Source of the DNA: an uncultured Arenimonas sp.
GTDB taxonomy: Bacteria > Pseudomonadota > Gammaproteobacteria > Xanthomonadales > Xanthomonadaceae
NCBI GenBank assembly: GCA_946885815.1
Contig: CAMPHE010000002.1
Span: 1-33,090, forward strand
Direction of reading: 5' to 3'
DNA length: 33,090 nt
Part shown: positions 1-9,628 of the stretch, piece after piece
Layout: the number at the start of each line of letters is the position of its first letter
How positions within the stretch are numbered: the stretch's first letter is position 1
Notes under the pieces: model-generated
What the model saw: only the letters and a program-made list of their open reading frames with translations
What the model was told of the DNA's origin: nothing
Databases searched by the model: none
Program-made: the position numbers and the translations under genes

Positions 1-937
1 CGACGGCGTGCGCGGCGCCAGACTCGTTGACCTTCGCCGCGAAGTCGGCGGGCGAGCGCCCGGTGCCTCGGAGCAGGTCGAACGCGAACACATCGGCCTC
101 GCGCTCGTGCGCGCGCGAGAATCCGCTTTCGAGCAGCAGCACCGGCACCGAGACCGACAGCGACGCGGTGCCCGACAGGTCGCCGAACAGGAAACCGGCG
201 ACCACGACGACCGCCGAGCTTTCCAGCGCCTGTCGCATCCCGTGACGATGCTCGTGATGCCCCGCTTCATGCGCCAGCACCGCCAGCAGTTCGTCGTCGC
301 TCGCCGCCAGTTCCACCAGCTGGTCGGTCACCACCAGACGGCCGTCCGGCAGCGCGAAGGCGTTCGGCCCGAGCGACGGCGCATGCCGAAACGCGAGCTG
401 GTAGTCGTGTTCGCGCGGCAGGCCCGCGACCATGGCGCGGAAGCGCAGGTCGAGCTCCTTGCGGCGCGCGGTCGACAGCCGGCTCGGCGCGAGGTGCACC
501 GCGTCCAGCAGATCCATCGCCTGCGCGCCGACCGCGCGCTCCATCGCCCGCGGCACCAGCGGGGCTACCTGTTCGGCCATCCACGGCAGGCCGAACTGGA
601 AGAACACGACGACGCCGGCCACCGTCACCAGCGCCGCGCCCAGCGCGGCCCCGCGCAGTTTCTCCAGCCGATGCGCCCAGCCCTCGATGCGGTCGCGTCC
701 GCCGAGCCATTCGTCCAGCCGCGGCGAATCGGCCACCTGCAGTTGCCCCAGACGCGGCAGCGTGACGATGCGCTCCATCGTTCCCAGCCGGGGACTGATC
801 CGCAGCTCGGCCGCGGCGAATTCCAGCACCTCGCCTTCGGATTCCAGCCGCAGCGTACCGGGCGCCGGCGAGTCGAGCCGCGCCGCCCGGCCGCGGCTGC
901 CGCGGCCGTCGTACCAGACGGCGTCGAGCGCGCTCAG
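1..937 (-). CDS. M48 family zinc metalloprotease, partial (C-terminus beyond left edge)
   Basis: Membrane-bound peptidase of the M48 family, 312 residues visible. The zinc site is clear: HEAGH at about residues 223-227, with the third ligand in an ExxxD motif at 278-282 (EREAD). Hydrophobic stretches lie at about 95-118 and 241-268, so an inner-membrane location is likely. No ATG or GTG fits the N-terminus. The best start is CTG at 937, which overlaps the stop of the upstream DUF898 gene as CTGA, the same geometry as the common ATGA overlap, and gives a protein beginning MSALDAVWYDG. M48 genes are often found next to DUF898/YjgN genes, which supports a shared role in envelope maintenance, but the substrate is unknown. 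The family call is firm; the start codon is less so. Confidence 0.88.
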   Translation of the reverse strand, partial: MSALDAVWYDGRGSRGRAARLDSPAPGTLRLESEGEVLEFAAAELRISPRLGTMERIVTLPRLGQLQVADSPRLDEWLGGRDRIEGWAHRLEKLRGAALGAALVTVAGVVVFFQFGLPWMAEQVAPLVPRAMERAVGAQAMDLLDAVHLAPSRLSTARRKELDLRFRAMVAGLPREHDYQLAFRHAPSLGPNAFALPDGRLVVTDQLVELAASDDELLAVLAHEAGHHEHRHGMRQALESSAVVVVAGFLFGDLSGTASLSVSVPVLLLESGFSRAHEREADVFAFDLLRGTGRSPADFAAKVNESGAAHAV

Positions 938-2082
938 AGGCCGAGACCCACGTCGAGGTCGAGCGCGTCGAGCAGCTCGGCGCTGGTCGCGCTCTCGGCG
1001 CGTTCGGCTTCGGCGGTGAAGTCGTCGAGCGAGCCCTGCACCCACACCGCGAAGTGCGCCGCGCGATACCGCGCCAGGCGGATCATCGCCCACGGCACCG
1101 CCAGCCCCACGCTGAAGACGATCGCGAGGCCGTTGGTGACGTAGATCCAGATCACGTCGCGCGCGCGCAGCGTCGATTCGAAGCGGTGCGGCCCGAGGTC
1201 CGCGAAGCGCCACATCAGGTTCGCGTAGCGCGTGCGCAGGAAGACCGGCAGCGCGATCAAGCCCAGGTAGGCGATCGCCGCCGGACCGAACATCAGCGCG
1301 AGCGCTGCGCCGGACGGCGGCCCGTCCTCGCCACCCACGGGCAGCCCGAGCGCCGCCGCGGCGGCGATGCCACCGAAAACGAGCACCATCATCGCGATGT
1401 AGGCCGCGAACCCGAGCCCCATCACGATCAGGAACGGGATGAAGTAGCTCCCCAGATCGCCCCGGAAGCCGAACCGCAGCCCGCCGAACCGGTGGCCGGA
1501 CACGATGTAGTCGTGCTGGTTCATCCGCACCCACGGCAGCGTCAGGTACAGCGTGAACGGCAGCAGCATGGGGCGGAAGAAGAAGGCCACGTACGCTTCG
1601 TACACGCCGTCGACGAAACGGAAGCGCAGCCCGCGCCATGCCGAATAGCGCGCGCGGAAGCGCAGCGTGAGCTGGATCAGCCACGGCAGCAGCAACAGCA
1701 GGCCGAGGATCAGCGGCACGTAGACCGCCCAGAGTTGGAAGTGCGCCGTCAGGCCGAGGACGATCGCGACCGCGTACGCGACCAGCCTTCCTTTCAGGAT
1801 CTGGACCGGCTGGGCGAGGTATTCGAACGGCGAACCGCCGATGCGCGTGTTGCCGTAGAAATAGCGCTCGGTGCGCACCTTCGCCCACGCGGAGTAGAGG
1901 CCCAGCGTCAGCACCGACAGCACCAGGTTCACGAACCAGATGCCGAAGAATTCGCGCGCGGTGCCGTGGAATTCGACGCCGTGGCGTACCGGCGGCGGCG
2001 GCGCCCGGTCGGGCGTGGCGGGCGGCAACGGCGGGAGCGCGGGCGGCTGGACGCCCGGCGGGTCGACGAGTTCGGTGTGCAT
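934..2082 (-). CDS. YjgN/DUF898 family multipass membrane protein
   Basis: A 382-residue integral membrane protein. After a proline-rich N-terminal tail (about residues 10-33) comes the DUF898 signature region with IWFVNLVLSVLTLGLYSAWA and then KVRTERYFYGNT, followed by about seven hydrophobic segments up to residue 345. The C-terminal tail is acidic and soluble. The family matches E. coli YjgN, whose molecular function is not established. The start ATG is 93 bases from the CoA-transferase stop, with a possible promoter in that gap. The downstream M48 protease overlaps the last codon, so the two are probably co-translated. Confidence 0.9.
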   Translation of the reverse strand: MHTELVDPPGVQPPALPPLPPATPDRAPPPPVRHGVEFHGTAREFFGIWFVNLVLSVLTLGLYSAWAKVRTERYFYGNTRIGGSPFEYLAQPVQILKGRLVAYAVAIVLGLTAHFQLWAVYVPLILGLLLLLPWLIQLTLRFRARYSAWRGLRFRFVDGVYEAYVAFFFRPMLLPFTLYLTLPWVRMNQHDYIVSGHRFGGLRFGFRGDLGSYFIPFLIVMGLGFAAYIAMMVLVFGGIAAAAALGLPVGGEDGPPSGAALALMFGPAAIAYLGLIALPVFLRTRYANLMWRFADLGPHRFESTLRARDVIWIYVTNGLAIVFSVGLAVPWAMIRLARYRAAHFAVWVQGSLDDFTAEAERAESATSAELLDALDLDVGLGL

Positions 2083-2121
2083 GCGGTCCCCTGGGCGGCA
2101 CAGGAGCGTGCCGCGCGGCGG

Positions 2122-2150
2122 ATTATCGCCTCGGCCGGCGCGCCGCGGAA
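2122..2150 (-). promoter_or_regulatory. Possible sigma-70-like promoter for DUF898-M48 pair
   Basis: On the minus strand a GATAAT hexamer (2127-2122) lies 17 bases downstream of TTCCGC (2150-2145). The -10 match is good, the -35 match poor. It sits in the only gap ahead of the DUF898 gene, about 40 bases from its start codon. Inference only. Confidence 0.3.
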
Positions 2151-2175
2151 GCGACGCGCCGCCCGGTTCCGTGGA

Positions 2176-2808
2176 TCAGGAAACGCGCAGCGGGCAGCCG
2201 GTCTTCGCCCGCACTTCGTCGGCGTCGACCCCCGGCGCCGTTTCGACCAGCACCAGCCCCTCCGCGGTCACGTCGAGCACGCCGAGCTCGGTGATGATCC
2301 GCGACACCACGCCGACGCCGGTCAGCGGCAGCGTGCACCGGGGCAGGATCTTGGGCTCGCCGGTCTTCGTCGTGTGTTCCATCAGCACGACGACGCGCTT
2401 CACGCCGGCGACGAGGTCCATCGCCCCGCCCATGCCCTTCACCATCTTGCCGGGCACCATCCAGTTCGCGAGGTCGCCCTGGTCGGTCACTTCCATCGCG
2501 CCGAGGATCGCGAGGTCGATGTGGCCACCGCGGATCATCGCGAAGCTGTCGTGACTGCCGAAATAGCTGGCGCCTTCGCGCGCGGTGACCGTCTGCTTGC
2601 CGGCGTTGATCAGGTCGGCGTCCACCTCGTCCTCGGTCGGGAACGGCCCGATGCCGAGCAGCCCGTTCTCGCTCTGCAGCCAGACGTCGATGCCGTCGGG
2701 AATGTGGTTGGCCACCAGCGTCGGCAGGCCGATGCCGAGGTTCACGTACGCGCCGTCCGTGAGCTCCTGCGCGGCGCGCCGCGCCATCTGTTCGCGGCTC
2801 CAGGCCAT
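2176..2808 (-). CDS. scoB: 3-oxoacid CoA-transferase, subunit B
   Basis: Subunit B (210 residues) of a two-subunit family I CoA-transferase, which moves CoA between an acyl-CoA such as succinyl-CoA and a 3-oxoacid such as acetoacetate. The catalytic glutamate is expected in the SENG motif, here Glu47 ([10 protein letters not shown]). The length is normal for this subunit. The ATG at 2808 overlaps the subunit A stop by one base (TGATG), so the two subunits are translationally coupled and likely made in equal amounts. In Xanthomonas campestris a CoA-transferase pair (named lpsI/lpsJ) lies near xanB and LPS genes, as I recall; the same neighbourhood is seen here. A role in LPS synthesis is not shown by the sequence, and the natural substrate may simply be acetoacetate. 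Confidence 0.93.
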   Translation of the reverse strand: MAWSREQMARRAAQELTDGAYVNLGIGLPTLVANHIPDGIDVWLQSENGLLGIGPFPTEDEVDADLINAGKQTVTAREGASYFGSHDSFAMIRGGHIDLAILGAMEVTDQGDLANWMVPGKMVKGMGGAMDLVAGVKRVVVLMEHTTKTGEPKILPRCTLPLTGVGVVSRIITELGVLDVTAEGLVLVETAPGVDADEVRAKTGCPLRVS

Positions 2809-3530
2809 CACACCACCTCCGCGGCGCGCACGGTGCGCTGCTCGATGCGTTTTTCCGGCGTCGCGTTGAGCACCAGGCGGTCGACGTAGATGCCCGGCAG
2901 GTGCACGTGGTCGGGGTCGATGGCGCCGACCGGCACGATCTCTTCCACCTCCGCCACGCACACCGCGCCGGCCATCGCGCAGGCCGGGTTGAAATTGCGC
3001 GCGGTGCGACGGAACACCAGGTTGCCCGCTTCGTCGGCCTTCCACGCCTTCACCAGCGACACATCGGCCTTCAGCGCGGTTTCCATCACGTACCAGTGGC
3101 CGTCGAACTCGCGCGTTTCCTTGCCCTCGGCGACCACGGTGCCGTAGCCGGTACGGGTGAAGAACGCCGGGATGCCGGCGCCTCCCGCGCGCAGCCGCTC
3201 GGCGAGCGTGCCCTGCGGGTTGAACTCGAGTTCGAGTTCGCCGCCGAGGAACTGCCGCTCGAATTCCTTGTTCTCGCCGACGTACGACGAAATCATCTTG
3301 CGGATCTGCCGTGTCGCCAGCAGCTGGCCGAGGCCGAAACCGTCGACGCCGGCGTTGTTGGAGATCACGGTGAGGCCGTGCACCCCGGCATCGCGCAGCG
3401 CGGCGATCAGCGCCTCGGGGATGCCGCACAGGCCGAAGCCGCCGACGGCGAGCGTCTGGCCGTCGGCGACGACGTCGCGCAGCGCCGTCATGGCATCGGG
3501 GAAGATCTTGGAAGCTCGTCGGGGTTTCAT
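2808..3530 (-). CDS. scoA: 3-oxoacid CoA-transferase, subunit A
   Basis: Subunit A (240 residues) of the same enzyme. The CoA-binding glycine motif is present near the N-terminus ([14 protein letters not shown], about residues 29-42). Further family landmarks are [12 protein letters not shown] and [25 protein letters not shown] lies in the C-terminal half. The start chosen is ATG at 3530, giving [14 protein letters not shown]; a later ATG (MTALRDVV) would remove the usual N-terminal strand. The ribosome site is weak. The gene is divergent from xanB, with 144 bases between the two starts, and overlaps scoB by one base. Confidence 0.92.
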   Translation of the reverse strand: MKPRRASKIFPDAMTALRDVVADGQTLAVGGFGLCGIPEALIAALRDAGVHGLTVISNNAGVDGFGLGQLLATRQIRKMISSYVGENKEFERQFLGGELELEFNPQGTLAERLRAGGAGIPAFFTRTGYGTVVAEGKETREFDGHWYVMETALKADVSLVKAWKADEAGNLVFRRTARNFNPACAMAGAVCVAEVEEIVPVGAIDPDHVHLPGIYVDRLVLNATPEKRIEQRTVRAAEVV

Positions 3531-3605
3531 CGGCTCGATTCCACGGACAGTGCGGGCATTGTAGCCGGCGCGTGCCGGGCCGCGACCTGCACTTCGGTAC
3601 GTACG

Positions 3606-3634
3606 TGGCAGCCCCCCGGCGCGGCGGATAGAAT
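3606..3634 (+). promoter_or_regulatory. Possible promoter for xanB operon
   Basis: The divergent gap 3531-3674 contains TAGAAT at 3629-3634, about 40 bases before the xanB start, with only a weak -35 candidate (TGGCAG, 3606-3611) at a 17-base spacing. On the other strand TACAAT (3563-3558) could serve as the -10 box for scoA, but no convincing -35 accompanies it. Apart from these, nothing notable was seen in this gap. Confidence 0.3.
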
Positions 3635-3674
3635 CGCGCAGGTCGAATACCGTCGAAAACAGGACCCCCGCCCC

Positions 3675-5081
3675 ATGCAGGACCTCATCCCCGTCATTCT
3701 TTCCGGCGGTTCCGGAACGCGCCTGTGGCCGCTGTCGCGCGAGGCGTATCCGAAGCAGTTCCTGCCGCTGGTCGGGGACGACACGATGCTGCAGGCGACG
3801 TGGAAGCGCGTCGCCGCATTGTCCGCGCACGGCCCGATGATCGTCGCCAACCACGAGCACCGCTTCATGGTCGCCGAGCAGATGCGCGAAGCCGGTGCCG
3901 ACCCGATGGCGATCATCCTGGAGCCGGTAGGCCGCAACACCGCGCCGGCGATCGCGATCGCGGCGCTGGAGGCGATGGCGCGCGGCGAGGATGCGATGCT
4001 GCTGGTGCTTCCGTCGGACCACGTGATCGCCGATGTCGCCGCGTTCCATGCCGCCGTCGAGCAGGCGGCCGCCGCCGCGGACACGGGCCGGCTGGTCACG
4101 TTCGGTATCCAGCCGTCCGGTCCCGAAACCGGCTACGGCTACATCAAGGCGGTGGCCGGCGAAGGCGTGCGCGCCGTCGACCGCTTCGTCGAGAAGCCCG
4201 ACCGCGCCACGGCCGAGGCGTACGTCGCGTCGGGGCAGTACTACTGGAACAGCGGCATGTTCCTGTTCCGCGCCTCGCGCTACCTGGCCGAACTCGAAAG
4301 GCTGCAGCCGGGCATGCTCGAAAGCTGCCGGGAGGCGCTGCAGGAAGCCCGTCGCGACGAGGATTTCGTCCGGCTCGATCCGAAGGCGTTCGGCGACTGC
4401 GCGTCGGACTCGATCGACTACGCGGTCATGGAGAAGACCGCCGACGCCGCCGTCGTGCCGCTCGACGCCGGCTGGAACGACGTCGGTTCGTGGGCCGCGC
4501 TGTGGGAAGTGACGCCCCAGGACGGGCACGGCAACGCGCACCACGGCGACGTGATCTCGATCGGCTGCACGGGCTGCTACGCGCATGGCGAACGGCTCAT
4601 CGCGATGATCGGACTGGAGAACGTCGTCGTGGTCGACACCGACGACGCGCTGCTGGTCGGCCACCGCGACCGCATCCAGGAGGTCAAGGACGTCGTCGCG
4701 CGGCTGAAGAAGGAAAAGCGGTCGCAGGCCACGTGGCACCGCAAGGTCTACCGGCCGTGGGGCGCGTACGACTCGATCGACAACGGCGGCCGCTTCCAGG
4801 TCAAGCGCATCACGGTCAAGCCGGGCGCGCAGCTCAGCCTGCAGATGCATCACCATCGCGCCGAGCACTGGGTGGTGGTGAGCGGCACCGGCAAGGTGAC
4901 GCGGGGCGACGAAACGATCCTGCTCGCCGAGAACCAGAGCACGTACATCCCGCTCGGCGTCGTCCACCGGCTCGAGAACCCCGGCAAGCTGCCGCTGGAG
5001 CTGATCGAGGTGCAGTCGGGCAGCTATCTCGGCGAGGACGACATCGTCCGCTTCGAGGACAAGTACGGGCGGTCGAAGTAA
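3675..5081 (+). CDS. xanB: Mannose-1-phosphate guanylyltransferase / mannose-6-phosphate isomerase
   Basis: Bifunctional cytosolic enzyme of 468 residues (XanB/ManC/AlgA type). It isomerises fructose-6-P to mannose-6-P and later joins mannose-1-P to GTP to give GDP-mannose. The N-terminal nucleotidyltransferase domain has [20 protein letters not shown] at residues 11-30 and a FVEKP motif near 170. The C-terminal cupin domain carries the isomerase metal region around [10 protein letters not shown] (about 390-398). The start at MQDLIPVIL agrees with family members. It leads a three-gene plus-strand operon and supplies GDP-mannose to the gmd-fcl genes further right; manB provides the intermediate step. 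Confidence 0.96.
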   Translation: MQDLIPVILSGGSGTRLWPLSREAYPKQFLPLVGDDTMLQATWKRVAALSAHGPMIVANHEHRFMVAEQMREAGADPMAIILEPVGRNTAPAIAIAALEAMARGEDAMLLVLPSDHVIADVAAFHAAVEQAAAAADTGRLVTFGIQPSGPETGYGYIKAVAGEGVRAVDRFVEKPDRATAEAYVASGQYYWNSGMFLFRASRYLAELERLQPGMLESCREALQEARRDEDFVRLDPKAFGDCASDSIDYAVMEKTADAAVVPLDAGWNDVGSWAALWEVTPQDGHGNAHHGDVISIGCTGCYAHGERLIAMIGLENVVVVDTDDALLVGHRDRIQEVKDVVARLKKEKRSQATWHRKVYRPWGAYDSIDNGGRFQVKRITVKPGAQLSLQMHHHRAEHWVVVSGTGKVTRGDETILLAENQSTYIPLGVVHRLENPGKLPLELIEVQSGSYLGEDDIVRFEDKYGRSK

Positions 5082-5086
5082 TCCTC

Positions 5087-5926
5087 GTGCCGGACCACGA
5101 CGCCGGGCTGCAGCGGTCGTCCGCCGCGGCGGGAGACAGCGTCGCCCTGTCGCTGGACGGCGGGCAGCTGTTGTCGTGGGTCTGCGAGGGTCGCGAACGC
5201 CTGTTCGTCAGCGCCAACGCCGTCGGCGGCCGGGGACGGTCGATCCGCGGCGGCGTCCCGGTGATCTTTCCGCAGTTCGGCCTGTTCGGCCCCGGGGCCA
5301 AGCACGGGTTCGCGCGGCTGCAGCGCTGGCAGGCGACCGACGCCGGCGTCGCCGGCGCCGTCGCCGCCGAACTCCGCGACTCGCCGGAAACGCTCGCCGT
5401 ATGGCCGCATCCGTTCCGGCTGCGGTTGCTGGCCCGGCTCGGGCCGCGTTCCCTGACGATCACGCTGTCCGTGCACAACACCGGGGCGGCGCCATTCGCG
5501 TTCGCGGCTGCGCTGCACACCTACCTCGCCGTGGACGATGTCGCGGGTTGCCGGCTCCATGGCCTCGAGCGCCGCGCCTATCTCGACTGCGCCGGGGGCG
5601 GCCGGGTGCCCGCCGTGCATGGCGACGCGCCGCTGGTCTTCGACGGCGAGGTCGACCGGGTGTACCGGGGCGTCGACGACGTCGTGATCGGCGGTTCAGG
5701 CGACAGCATGCGGATCGGCGCGCGCGCCTTCACGGACACAGTAGTATGGAACCCCGGCGCCGGGCTCGCGGCCGGGTTGGCCGATCTGGGCGCCACGCAG
5801 CAACCCCGCTTCGTCTGCGTCGAATCGGCGATCGTGACCGTGCCGCAGCCGCTGGCACCCGGCGCCGCGTGGCATGGCGAGCAGCACCTCGCCGTCACCG
5901 CGAACCCCACAAGCTTTCCGCACTGA
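5087..5926 (+). CDS. D-hexose-6-phosphate mutarotase-like (aldose 1-epimerase family)
   Basis: About 279 residues, from a GTG start 5 bases after the xanB stop. It belongs to the aldose epimerase superfamily, YeaD-like group, which interconverts alpha and beta anomers of hexose-6-phosphates. Landmarks are [22 protein letters not shown], the probable catalytic histidine in ALHTYLAV, and a conserved glutamate near the C-terminus in FVCVESA. No ATG is available close to the N-terminus; GTG at 5087 fits the family length and the tight spacing. Position behind xanB suggests it helps supply hexose phosphate for nucleotide-sugar synthesis, which is inference. Confidence 0.85.
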   Translation: MPDHDAGLQRSSAAAGDSVALSLDGGQLLSWVCEGRERLFVSANAVGGRGRSIRGGVPVIFPQFGLFGPGAKHGFARLQRWQATDAGVAGAVAAELRDSPETLAVWPHPFRLRLLARLGPRSLTITLSVHNTGAAPFAFAAALHTYLAVDDVAGCRLHGLERRAYLDCAGGGRVPAVHGDAPLVFDGEVDRVYRGVDDVVIGGSGDSMRIGARAFTDTVVWNPGAGLAAGLADLGATQQPRFVCVESAIVTVPQPLAPGAAWHGEQHLAVTANPTSFPH

Positions 5927-5950
5927 CCCATCCACCGGAGATCCAAGACT

Positions 5951-6550
5951 GTGAAGACCCCCGTTTCCCGGCGCCTGCTGCTGCTCGCGCCCCTCGCCTT
6001 CGGCCTGTCCGCGTGTGGTGACCGCGCCGCCGATCCGTCCGCCTCCGCCTCCGCCGGCGCGACACCGGCCACGGCCGAAGCGCCGGCGGCGAAGCCGGCG
6101 GCCGTGCGCGAATACCCGGCCGATTACGTGATCGACGCCGCGATCCCGCGGGCCCGCGTCGCGACGCGGCTGACGGTGGTCGGCGAACCGGGTTACTCGG
6201 CCGCCGACGACACGATCGAGGTCATGGTCCGGGTGAACAACGACGGCAAGACCGCCCTTGTCGGTGCCGGCGAGGCCCCCGTCACGCTCGCGGTGATCGA
6301 TGCCGACGGCGAGGTGCTGATGCGCAAGCGCCTGCCGCTGATCCCGGAGGGCTCCTCGGGCCGCGTGCGGCTGCGCGTTCCGGTCGCCGAGCTCGCCGGC
6401 GGGACGATGCGGATCGGGCTGATGCAGGGTGGACGGTCGTGGACGGAGAAGTTCGACCAGCCGGCCCTCGAGCTCGGGCCGTTCCAGCCGTGCGCCGACA
6501 CCGGCGCCGGTTACTGCGGTGCGGACGGCGAGCCGCTGGCGGCACGCTGA
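5951..6550 (+). CDS. Predicted lipoprotein, unknown function
   Basis: A 199-residue exported protein. The N-terminus has an arginine-rich start (MKTPVSRR), a hydrophobic core and a lipobox LSAC at about residues 19-22, so lipidation at Cys22 is expected. A low-complexity Ala/Pro/Ser linker follows (about 26-52), then a domain of about 130 residues that looks beta-rich. Two cysteines near the C-terminus (PCADTGAGYCGADG) could form a disulfide. The GTG start is preceded by GGAG at a good distance. It follows the mutarotase gene by 24 bases, so it is probably co-transcribed with xanB. No family was recognised. Confidence 0.8.
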   Translation: MKTPVSRRLLLLAPLAFGLSACGDRAADPSASASAGATPATAEAPAAKPAAVREYPADYVIDAAIPRARVATRLTVVGEPGYSAADDTIEVMVRVNNDGKTALVGAGEAPVTLAVIDADGEVLMRKRLPLIPEGSSGRVRLRVPVAELAGGTMRIGLMQGGRSWTEKFDQPALELGPFQPCADTGAGYCGADGEPLAAR

Positions 6551-6560
6551 GGCTCCGGAT

Positions 6561-6579
6561 CCCGCCGCCTCGCGGCGGG
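6561..6579. terminator. GC-rich hairpin between convergent genes
   Basis: Perfect 8-bp stem CCCGCCGC / GCGGCGGG with a 3-base loop, ten bases after the lipoprotein stop and 54 bases beyond the end of the convergent coiled-coil gene. There is no real T-run on either side, so it may act as a bidirectional, weak or factor-assisted terminator. Confidence 0.5.
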
Positions 6580-6632
6580 TTCGACGATGTCAGGCGGGGC
6601 CGGCAGGCGATGCACGGCCCCGCTCCCCGCAT

Positions 6633-7520
6633 TCATCCGGAGATCAGCGCCCGGGCGGCATCGGCCGCGCGGCCGAGCTGCGCGGCGGTCTCCCGCATCG
6701 CCGCCAGCGATTGCGCCTGCTCGGCCAGTTCCTGCCGCAGCTGCACCACGTGCTCGAGCAGCAGTTCGTTCTCGCCGGCCTGCTGCGCGACGAGCGCATC
6801 ACGGCTTTCCAGCGCGTCTTCGGCGGCTTGCCGCGCCTGCTCGGCGGACTCGAGCCGCGCGACCAGCGCGTCGCGTTCGGACTGGAGCCGGCCCGAGGCG
6901 GCGCGCGCGACGTCCACTTCCTTCCGCGTGGCGGCGAGCTCGCCCCAGACCCGCAGCGCTTCGCCCAGCAGATCGACGTCACGGGCATCGGCACCGCGGA
7001 ACTCGGCTTCGCGGCCCAGCAGCAGCGCCATCGATTCCAGCGATTCGTAGGCATCGCATTCCGCCGGCGCGTGCTCTTCGAACAGTCGGGCCAGCAGGAC
7101 GGGATCGGCGGGCGCGATGGCCGACGCGACCGGTACGCTCGCCGGCGGGCACCAGCCGGCGCCGGCGAGCACGTCGACCAGCGCCTGTCCCGACGCGTGC
7201 AGCCGCCCGGCGTTGACCATGAGCACGCGGTCGGGCCAGCGCGACGCCGCGTCGAGCACGGCCTGCGCCGTCTCCTGCCAACGCCGCGACAGGGCGTCGG
7301 CCGCGGTGTCCGTGCCGCGGCCGCCGGCCGGCTCGCAGGCATCGAGGAAGGCTTCCCACGGCGACAGATAGAACACGAGCGCGCGCGCCGACGGATCCGC
7401 CGCCAGCCGCGCCGGCAGCCCGGCGATTTCGCAGGACGACGCGCCGAGCGCATCGGCCCAGGCGTCGCGCACGGAGCGCGGCTCGCCGGCGACGAGCAGG
7501 AGCGGGCGGCTGGCGCTCAC
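6633..7520 (-). CDS. Coiled-coil protein with degenerate sulfotransferase-like N-terminus
   Basis: 295 residues, from a GTG start that overlaps the fcl stop (GTGA). The N-terminus ([17 protein letters not shown], residues 5-21) has the shape of a sulfotransferase first strand and loop, but the usual GT(S/T) residues are missing. The middle (about 45-125) recalls the later part of that fold, with [16 protein letters not shown] and then a helix and VLMVNAGRL. From about 195 to 290 the protein is a heptad-like coiled coil containing [17 protein letters not shown], which resembles an ENELLLLQLHQVQEELE motif I recall from proteins of other proteobacterial polysaccharide loci. It is the last gene of the manB-gmd-fcl operon. 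A structural or adaptor role is more likely than catalysis; no function is assigned. Confidence 0.75.
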   Translation of the reverse strand: MSASRPLLLVAGEPRSVRDAWADALGASSCEIAGLPARLAADPSARALVFYLSPWEAFLDACEPAGGRGTDTAADALSRRWQETAQAVLDAASRWPDRVLMVNAGRLHASGQALVDVLAGAGWCPPASVPVASAIAPADPVLLARLFEEHAPAECDAYESLESMALLLGREAEFRGADARDVDLLGEALRVWGELAATRKEVDVARAASGRLQSERDALVARLESAEQARQAAEDALESRDALVAQQAGENELLLEHVVQLRQELAEQAQSLAAMRETAAQLGRAADAARALISG

Positions 7521-8497
7521 TTGCGGTAACCGCCTTCGGCCTGGTGCCGCAGGAACCACGCGTACGTGCTGCGCAGGCCGTCCTCGAGGCTGGTCGTGGC
7601 CTTCCACCCGAGGCTGGCGAGACGCGAGACGTCGAGCAGCTTGCGCGGCGTCCCGTCGGGCTTGCTGGCGTCGAACACCAGCCGGCCGGTGAATCCGGTG
7701 ACGCGGGCGATCGTTTCCGCGAGCTCGCGGATCGTGCAGTCGATGCCGGTGCCCACGTTGATGTGCGACAGCATCGGCTGGGTGTTCGCCGCGTAGGTCG
7801 CGTGGTCGAGTTCCATGATGTGCACGCAGGCGGCGGCCATGTCGTCGACATGGAGGAACTCGCGCATCGGCGTGCCGCTGCCCCAGACCACCATCTCTTC
7901 CGAGCCCGACTGCACCGCTTCATGGAAGCGACGCAGCAGCGCCGGGATCACATGGCTGTTCTCGGCGTGGAAGTTGTCGTTGGGTCCGTACAGGTTGGTC
8001 GGCATCGCGCTGCGGTAGTCGCGGCCGTACTGGCGGTTGTAGCTCTCGCACAGCTTGATGCCGGCGATCTTGGCGATCGCGTACGGCTCGTTGGTGGCCT
8101 CCAGCACGCCGGTCAGCAGCGAGGTCTCGGCCATCGGCTGCGGGGCGAACTTGGGGTAGATGCACGAGGAGCCGAGGAACAGCAGCTTCTGCACGCCGCT
8201 CGAATGCGCGGCATGGACCACGTTGCCCTGCATCAGCAGGTTTTCGTGGATGAACTCGGCCGGGTAGGTGTTGTTGGCATGGATGCCGCCGACCTTGGCG
8301 GCGGCCAGATACACCTGGTCCACCGGGTTGGCGCGGAACCACGCCTCGACGTCGGCCTGGCGCAACAGGTCCAGCTGGTCGCGACCGGCAGTGACCACCG
8401 TGGTGCGACCGAGCGCTTCGAGCCGGCGGACGATCGCCGAACCGACCATCCCGCGATGGCCGGCGACGAAGACCCGGGGAAGTACGGCTTCCGTCAT
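7517..8497 (-). CDS. fcl: GDP-L-fucose synthase
   Basis: Bifunctional epimerase/reductase of 326 residues that turns GDP-4-keto-6-deoxy-D-mannose into GDP-L-fucose with NADPH. It shows the Rossmann motif GHRGMVGS at residues 13-20. The catalytic triad is complete: Ser in LGSSCIYP (about 110-111), Tyr139 and Lys143 in EPYAIAK. Other family blocks are [17 protein letters not shown] and [11 protein letters not shown]. The ATG at 8497 overlaps the gmd stop by four bases (ATGA), so the two consecutive enzymes are coupled. An active enzyme is expected. Confidence 0.96.
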   Translation of the reverse strand: MTEAVLPRVFVAGHRGMVGSAIVRRLEALGRTTVVTAGRDQLDLLRQADVEAWFRANPVDQVYLAAAKVGGIHANNTYPAEFIHENLLMQGNVVHAAHSSGVQKLLFLGSSCIYPKFAPQPMAETSLLTGVLEATNEPYAIAKIAGIKLCESYNRQYGRDYRSAMPTNLYGPNDNFHAENSHVIPALLRRFHEAVQSGSEEMVVWGSGTPMREFLHVDDMAAACVHIMELDHATYAANTQPMLSHINVGTGIDCTIRELAETIARVTGFTGRLVFDASKPDGTPRKLLDVSRLASLGWKATTSLEDGLRSTYAWFLRHQAEGGYRK

Positions 8498-9618
8498 CCG
8501 CCCCGCTCCACCGACACCGGCATCTGGTAGCCGTGCTGCTTGAGCAGCGCGGTGCGGCGGGCGCACTTGAGGTCTTCGGCGACCATCTCGGCGCACATCT
8601 CCTGCGCCGTGATCTCGGGCACCCAGCCGAGGCGCTGCTTGGCCTTGGACGGATCACCGAGCAGCGTCTCCACTTCCGCCGGGCGGAAGTAGCGCGGATC
8701 GACGGCCACGACGACGTCGCCGGACTTCAGCGCCGGCGCCATGTCGCCCTCGATCGTGTCGACGATCGCCTTCTCGTCGACGCCGACGCCCTCGAAGCGC
8801 AGCGTGATGCCGAGCTCGGCGGCCGACCAGCGGATGAAGTCGCGCACCGAATACTGCACGCCGGTGGCGATCACGAAATCCTCGGGCTGCTCCTGCTGCA
8901 GCATCATCCACTGCATGCGGACGTAGTCCTTGGCGTGGCCCCAGTCGCGCAGCGCGTCGAGGTTGCCCATGTAGAGGCACTTCTCGAGGCCCTGGGCGAT
9001 GTTCGCCAGGCCGCGCGTGATCTTGCGGGTCACGAACGTCTCGCCGCGGCGCGGCGACTCGTGGTTGAACAGGATGCCGTTGCAGGCGTAGATGCCGTAC
9101 GACTCGCGGTAGTTCACCGTGATCCAGTACGCGTAGAGCTTGGCCACGGCATACGGGCTGCGCGGGTAGAACGGCGTGGTTTCCTTCTGCGGGATCTCCT
9201 GCACCAGGCCGTACAGCTCGGACGTGGAGGCCTGGTAGAAGCGGGTCTTCTTCTCGAGGCCGAGGAAGCGGATGGCTTCGAGCAGGCGCAGCGTACCCAT
9301 CGCGTCGACGTCGGCCGTGTACTCCGGCGCCTCGAAGCTGACCGCGACATGGCTCTGCGCGCCGAGGTTGTAGACCTCGTCCGGCTGCACTTCCTGCAGG
9401 ATGCGCGTCAGGTTCGACGAATCGGTCAGATCGCCGTAGTGCAGGATGAAGTGCTGGTTGTCGACATGCGGATCTTCGTAGATGTGGTCGACGCGCTGCG
9501 TGTTGAACAGCGAAGCGCGGCGCTTGATGCCGTGCACCTCATACCCCTTCTCGAGCAGCAGCTCGGCGAGATAGGAGCCGTCCTGCCCGGTGATGCCGGT
9601 GATCAGTGCCTTCTTCAA
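8494..9618 (-). CDS. gmd: GDP-mannose 4,6-dehydratase, E. coli-type length
   Basis: 374-residue NADP-dependent dehydratase that converts GDP-D-mannose to GDP-4-keto-6-deoxy-D-mannose. The sequence has GITGQDG at residues 8-14, and the active-site set Thr132, Glu134 (STSELYG), Tyr156 and Lys160 (PYAVAK). The arginine-rich loop used in tetramer contacts is present ([12 protein letters not shown]). The start codon is TTG at 9618, with GAGGGA about eight bases upstream, and no better ATG exists. It lies 10 bases after manB, so its ribosome site sits at the manB end. Another, shorter dehydratase of the same family lies at 15317-16288. Confidence 0.97.
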   Translation of the reverse strand: MKKALITGITGQDGSYLAELLLEKGYEVHGIKRRASLFNTQRVDHIYEDPHVDNQHFILHYGDLTDSSNLTRILQEVQPDEVYNLGAQSHVAVSFEAPEYTADVDAMGTLRLLEAIRFLGLEKKTRFYQASTSELYGLVQEIPQKETTPFYPRSPYAVAKLYAYWITVNYRESYGIYACNGILFNHESPRRGETFVTRKITRGLANIAQGLEKCLYMGNLDALRDWGHAKDYVRMQWMMLQQEQPEDFVIATGVQYSVRDFIRWSAAELGITLRFEGVGVDEKAIVDTIEGDMAPALKSGDVVVAVDPRYFRPAEVETLLGDPSKAKQRLGWVPEITAQEMCAEMVAEDLKCARRTALLKQHGYQMPVSVERGG

Positions 9619-9628
9619 GATCGTTCCC

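Noticed and set aside
1054..2889. 611-residue open frame on the plus strand
   Set aside because: Antisense to the DUF898 and scoB genes, which have clear family matches; composition is dominated by Arg, His, Gln and Asp as in other shadow frames.
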